Shown: positions 60,952 to 64,000 of the stretch, piece by piece | Layout of the letters: each line of letters begins with the position of its first letter | How positions within the stretch are numbered: position 1 is the first letter of the stretch | Assembly: GCF_000936425.1 (NCBI RefSeq) | Contig: NZ_AVFK01000020.1 | Location: 62,001 to 126,000, forward strand | DNA length: 64,000 bases | Direction: 5' to 3' | Source of the DNA: Skermanella aerolata KACC 11604 | GTDB lineage: Bacteria > Pseudomonadota > Alphaproteobacteria > Azospirillales > Azospirillaceae | Made by a program: the position numbers and the translations under genes | The notes under the pieces: model-generated | The model's database searches: none | Told to the model about the DNA's origin: nothing | The model's input: the letters and a program-made list of their open reading frames with translations, nothing else

Positions 60952-62490
60952 CTACATGACGGCGCCGATCTGCCAGGGCACGAACTCGCTGTCGCCGAAG
61001 CCCTGTTCCTCGCTCTTGGTGTGCTTGCCGGACGCGATGTCGAGAACGAGCTGGAAGATACGCTCTCCCGCCTGCTCGATCGTCTCCTCGCCGTCGGCGA
61101 TGGTGCCGCAGTTGATGTCCATGTCGTCGGCCATCCGCTGGTACATCGGCGTGTTGGTCGCGAGCTTGATCGACGGGGCCGGCTTGAACCCGGAGACGGA
61201 GCCGCGGCCGGTCGTGAAGGCGATGATGTTGCAGCCGCTCGCCACCTGACCGGTCACCGCCGCCGGATCGTAGCCGGGCGAGTCCATGAAGACGAAACCC
61301 TTGGCCGTGATCGGCTCGGCATACTTATAGACGTCGACGAGGTTGGTAGTGCCGCCCTTGGCCGCGGCGCCCAGGGACTTCTCAAGGATCGTGGTCAACC
61401 CGCCGGCCTTGTTGCCGGGGGAGGGGTTATTGTTCATCTCGCCGAGGTTGCGGGCGGTGTAGTCCTCCCACCAGTGGATCCGCTCGATCAGCTTCTCGCC
61501 GACCTTCTGGCTGACCGAGCGGCGGGTCAGCAGGTGTTCGGCGCCGTAGATCTCCGGCGTCTCGCTCAGCACGGCGGTACCGCCGTGGCGCACCAGCAGG
61601 TCGGCGGCCGCTCCCAGTGCCGGGTTGGCGGTGATGCCGGAATATCCGTCGGAACCGCCGCATTGCAGGGCCAGCATCAGCTCGCTGGCCGGGATCGTGG
61701 TCCGGCGCGCCTTGTCCGCTTCCACCAGCATGGGGCGGATCATGTCGATGCCGGCCTGGATCGTCTTGGCGGAGCCGCCGGCGTTCTGGATGTTCATCAC
61801 CTGGAACAGCGGGCCGCGCTGGATGCCGTAGGCTTCCAGCAGGAAGTCGATCTGGTTGACCTCGCAGCCAAGGCCCACGATCAGGACGCCGACGAAATTG
61901 GGGTTGCGGGCGTAGCCCCACAGTACGCGCTGGAGGTTGGCATAGCCCTCGCCGCTGTCGGCCATGCCGCAGCCGGTCCCGTGGGTCAGCGCCACAACGC
62001 CGTCGACGTTGGGGTAGTCGGGCAGCAGGTCGCGTTCGACCTTGGCCGCGATCTGGCGGGCGACGGTGGCCGAACAGTTCACGCTGGTCAGCACGCCGAT
62101 ATAGTTGCGGGTGCCGACCTTGCCGTTGGCGCGGCGGAACCCCTGGAAGGTCGCGCGCTCGGCTTCCGGCACATAGTCGGTCGGGCGGGTATCGGCGCCG
62201 AAGGCATAGTCGCGCGCGAAGTCGTGCATCTCGACGTTGTGGACGTGGACATGCCGGCCGGGCTCGATGTCGTCGGTGGCGAAGCCGATGACCTGATCGT
62301 ATTTCCGGATCGCCTCGCCCTTGGCGACGGGAACCACGGTGACCTTGTGGCTACGCGGAATACGGTCGAGGCAGGTGACGTTCGTGCCGGCGATCGGCGC
62401 TCCGGGCATCAGTTCGGCACGGGCTACGACCACGTTGTCGGCCGGCGAAAGACGGATCGTCAGGGATGCTTGGTCGGACTGTTCGGACAT
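60952..62490 (-). CDS. UxaA-type sugar-acid dehydratase (altronate/galactarate family)
   Basis: A 512-residue fused protein. Residues 1-95 are the SAF domain (MPGAPIAGTNVTCLDRIPRS, HVHVHNVEMHD), and residues 105-512 are the catalytic part with GKVGTRNYIGVLTSVNC, THGTGCGM, GLGCEVNQ and ALQCGGSDGYSGITANP. The cysteine pattern is consistent with an iron centre as in altronate and galactarate dehydratases. Exact sugar acid is not determinable. A GntR-type regulator is 190 bases upstream on the same strand, and the D-tartrate dehydratase cluster is 24 kb away. Confidence 0.88.
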   Translation of the reverse strand: MSEQSDQASLTIRLSPADNVVVARAELMPGAPIAGTNVTCLDRIPRSHKVTVVPVAKGEAIRKYDQVIGFATDDIEPGRHVHVHNVEMHDFARDYAFGADTRPTDYVPEAERATFQGFRRANGKVGTRNYIGVLTSVNCSATVARQIAAKVERDLLPDYPNVDGVVALTHGTGCGMADSGEGYANLQRVLWGYARNPNFVGVLIVGLGCEVNQIDFLLEAYGIQRGPLFQVMNIQNAGGSAKTIQAGIDMIRPMLVEADKARRTTIPASELMLALQCGGSDGYSGITANPALGAAADLLVRHGGTAVLSETPEIYGAEHLLTRRSVSQKVGEKLIERIHWWEDYTARNLGEMNNNPSPGNKAGGLTTILEKSLGAAAKGGTTNLVDVYKYAEPITAKGFVFMDSPGYDPAAVTGQVASGCNIIAFTTGRGSVSGFKPAPSIKLATNTPMYQRMADDMDINCGTIADGEETIEQAGERIFQLVLDIASGKHTKSEEQGFGDSEFVPWQIGAVM

Positions 62491-62679
62491 GGCCTTGGGA
62501 CCTGTTTTTGATGATTCGGAGGTGCCGCTACGGCCAGACCCGCTGGCGCCGAGGCTTTTCCTCCCCCACTCCTGTTGATCCGCAGTTAACCAGCAAATGG
62601 ATCGTGTATGCAATATCCATTTTAGGGGAGCTGCTATGAATTGGCCGGGGCAAAGACGAAAGCGTGGGGAGCTTCCGGC

Positions 62680-63684
62680 TTACGTTCCCGACAGATAAGG
62701 CGGCAGCGGCGGTGGCTCGGATGACTGGAGGATCTCCAGCCGGCGCACGATCTTGGTGACCGACAGATCGAGATGACGCCGAAGCGCCACGGCGGCACGG
62801 GCCGGCTTGCCGTCGAGCAGGGCTTGCAGGACCAGCCGGTGCTCGCCCATGAAGGGGTCGATGCCGGGCAGGTCGATATGGCCGCCCAGGACGTATTTGT
62901 TGGAGATCAGCAGGGCCTGCGTCCGCTTCAGCAGATCAAGAAGTTCCTGGTTGTCGCAGTGGGAAATGCAGTCGATGTGGAGGTCGCGCTCCAACTGGTC
63001 GAGCTGCCGGATCGAGACGTCGGGGTAGGCCGCCCACGTGGCATCGAGACGCCCGATCATTTCCTCCAGCGTCGCTTGCCCGATCAGGGCAGCTGCCTTG
63101 GCAAGTGCCGCCGGCTCCAGGATGCGCCGCACCTCGTATAGATGACGTACGCGCTCGACGGTCAGCGGCACGACGAACCAGCGCGACTGCTTGTCCTTGC
63201 CGGTGATGCCCAGGTTCTGCAAGCGCGTCAGGACATCGTGAGCGACGGTCCTGCTGACGCCGAAATGCTGGGCAAGATCGTTCTCGACGATCCGCTGGGG
63301 GCCGAATGGCGAGTGCGAGGCCAGCTCCCGCTCGACCTCGTCGTAGATGCGCTCCCAAGCGGCCGGCGTCTTGATTTCGGCAAGGCCCGGCGCGCCGCTG
63401 TCCAGAAGAGCAGGGTCGAAGGTGCGCCGGCGTTCGACGGGCGTAAGCGATCCGCCGGTCACCAGATATCCGCGTCCCTCGAAGCGCTTGACCAGGCCCT
63501 GGACGATCAGGTGCGACAAAGCCTTCTTTACCGGCGCCCGGCTCACTCCGAAGAATTCGGCTATGGGGCCTTCCAGTATAACCGTACCGGGTTCGATCTC
63601 ACTGCCGACGATCTTCTGTTCGAGAATGCCTTGTATCTTCCGATAGATCGGTTCGGCTGAAAAGATCGTCCGCATTTCATTCAT
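62680..63684 (-). CDS. GntR-type regulator with two winged-helix domains
   Basis: A 334-residue regulator. A first winged helix occupies residues 8-75 (EPIYRKIQGILEQKIVGSEI, AEFFGVSRAPVKKALSHL, RFEGRGYLVTGG). A second GntR-like winged helix occupies about 105-170 (DEVERELASHSPFGPQRIVE, AQHFGVSRTVAHDVLTRL). An FCD-type helical effector domain follows (about 190-320). The tandem HTH is unusual: normally one is present. It probably controls the UxaA gene downstream. Start 63684 (MNEMRTIF) lacks a clear Shine-Dalgarno; 63675 is an alternative. Confidence 0.88.
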   Translation of the reverse strand: MNEMRTIFSAEPIYRKIQGILEQKIVGSEIEPGTVILEGPIAEFFGVSRAPVKKALSHLIVQGLVKRFEGRGYLVTGGSLTPVERRRTFDPALLDSGAPGLAEIKTPAAWERIYDEVERELASHSPFGPQRIVENDLAQHFGVSRTVAHDVLTRLQNLGITGKDKQSRWFVVPLTVERVRHLYEVRRILEPAALAKAAALIGQATLEEMIGRLDATWAAYPDVSIRQLDQLERDLHIDCISHCDNQELLDLLKRTQALLISNKYVLGGHIDLPGIDPFMGEHRLVLQALLDGKPARAAVALRRHLDLSVTKIVRRLEILQSSEPPPLPPYLSGT

Positions 63685-63855
63685 GGTGCGGAGCATAGCA
63701 GCGGGCTGAAAACGCGACAAGCCGCGGTGCAGCCGGCCCTACCCTCCGCGACTTAAATCGTGAGACAAATTACCACTATCGTTTTAGCCGATGGTCATAG
63801 TAGCCTTGGTTGATTAAGGGACGGCTGTGCCCCAACGACAAAATGCGGACCATGG

Positions 63856-63867
63856 TGCATTGCAGCA
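63856..63867. promoter_or_regulatory. TGCATTGCAGCA box
   Basis: TGCATTGCAGCA, 82 bases before the gene at 63950, and repeated in variant form at 63921. Same word family as the boxes near 29683, 30073 and 55849. Confidence 0.45.
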
Positions 63868-63920
63868 TGTGCGTCGCTTCGTCGCAGTTTAATCCGTCTA
63901 CAGTCTGGTTATCGTGTTTG

Positions 63921-63933
63921 TTGCAATGCAGCA
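63921..63933. promoter_or_regulatory. TTGCAATGCAGCA box
   Basis: TTGCAATGCAGCA, 16 bases before the start codon at 63950. It matches the TGC-N3-GCA core of PhaR-like operators. Confidence 0.45.
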
Positions 63934-63949
63934 TAGGTCGAGGTTTTAA

Positions 63950-64000
63950 ATGCTCGTCACACTTTCAATGGTGTTCTGCCTGATTGCCGACCCCACCCAA
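63950..64000 (+). CDS. Unknown protein, first 17 codons only
   Basis: ATG 63950 has GAGG seven bases upstream and opens a frame MLVTLSMVFCLIADPTQ that runs off the window. A hydrophobic start with one cysteine could be a signal or membrane segment. It is preceded by two TTGCA-type boxes. Too short to identify. Confidence 0.55.
   Translation, partial: MLVTLSMVFCLIADPTQ

Noticed and set aside
60076-62511. 811-codon open frame on the plus strand
   Set aside because: Antisense to the acyl-CoA-dehydrogenase and UxaA genes, both of which have clear family motifs. Low-complexity His/Gly/Asp-rich product.

Overview
The window is high-G+C Gram-negative DNA. Gene content (RTX/type I secretion, TerC, glgC-pgm, PHB-depolymerase-type esterase, hybrid kinases, FNR- and PhaR-like boxes, D-tartrate dehydratase of Bradyrhizobium type) points to a soil or plant-associated alphaproteobacterium, most likely near Azospirillum/Skermanella in the Rhodospirillales. 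That placement is inference from gene style, not from a marker gene. There is no rRNA, intact tRNA, CRISPR array or insertion sequence.

Layout. 1-3.9 kb: start of a NUDIX gene, then a lipid kinase, an inositol-phosphatase-family enzyme and a GH13 glucosyl-transferring enzyme. 4.1-6.8 kb: a tight operon of folE (GTP cyclohydrolase I), a cysteine-free periplasmic SUOX-fold protein resembling the pterin-binding PruR, and a membrane sensor kinase with a helical periplasmic domain. I read it as a candidate pterin-sensing system and consider it the best discovery in the window. 6.8-16 kb: methyltransferase, spore-photoproduct-lyase-like radical SAM protein, 2H phosphoesterase, peptidoglycan-binding protein, SDR, small unknown genes, TerC and a CorC/CNNM-type protein. 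16-19 kb: a PAS/GAF hybrid kinase. 19.2-20.9 kb: an AT-rich island holding a ParA ATPase and a small partner behind palindromes, clearly foreign in composition. 21.6-27.9 kb: a five-gene ABC importer of the urea/amide branch plus an amidase.

28-37.9 kb: small secreted or membrane proteins, a Crp/Fnr regulator, a 1225-residue SARP-degenerate cyclase-AAA-hydrolase fusion, and tarD with a divergent LysR gene. 38-42.3 kb: RTX protein and its type I ABC exporter, separated by a hairpin. 42.6-52.6 kb: a CheY-like protein, pgm, glgC, a small receiver, a 1462-residue CheB-CheR-kinase-REC-REC-LuxR fusion, and a NarL-like regulator with a degenerate receiver. 52.8-53.0 kb: a chain of strong hairpins ending in a probable small RNA with an exposed CCUCCC loop. 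53.4-64 kb: PHB-depolymerase-family esterase, amino-acid binding protein, a glycosyltransferase, an Rpn nuclease, a methyltransferase/PIG-L/acyl-CoA-dehydrogenase operon, a UxaA-type dehydratase with a tandem-HTH GntR regulator, and the first codons of an unknown gene.

Common themes: carbon storage (glgC, pgm, GH13, PHB-type esterase, TTGCA-rich boxes before several small genes), complex multi-domain signalling, and uptake or breakdown of amides and sugar acids. Starts were chosen by ribosome-binding sites and spacing. Function calls rest on motifs read by eye, with no database search.
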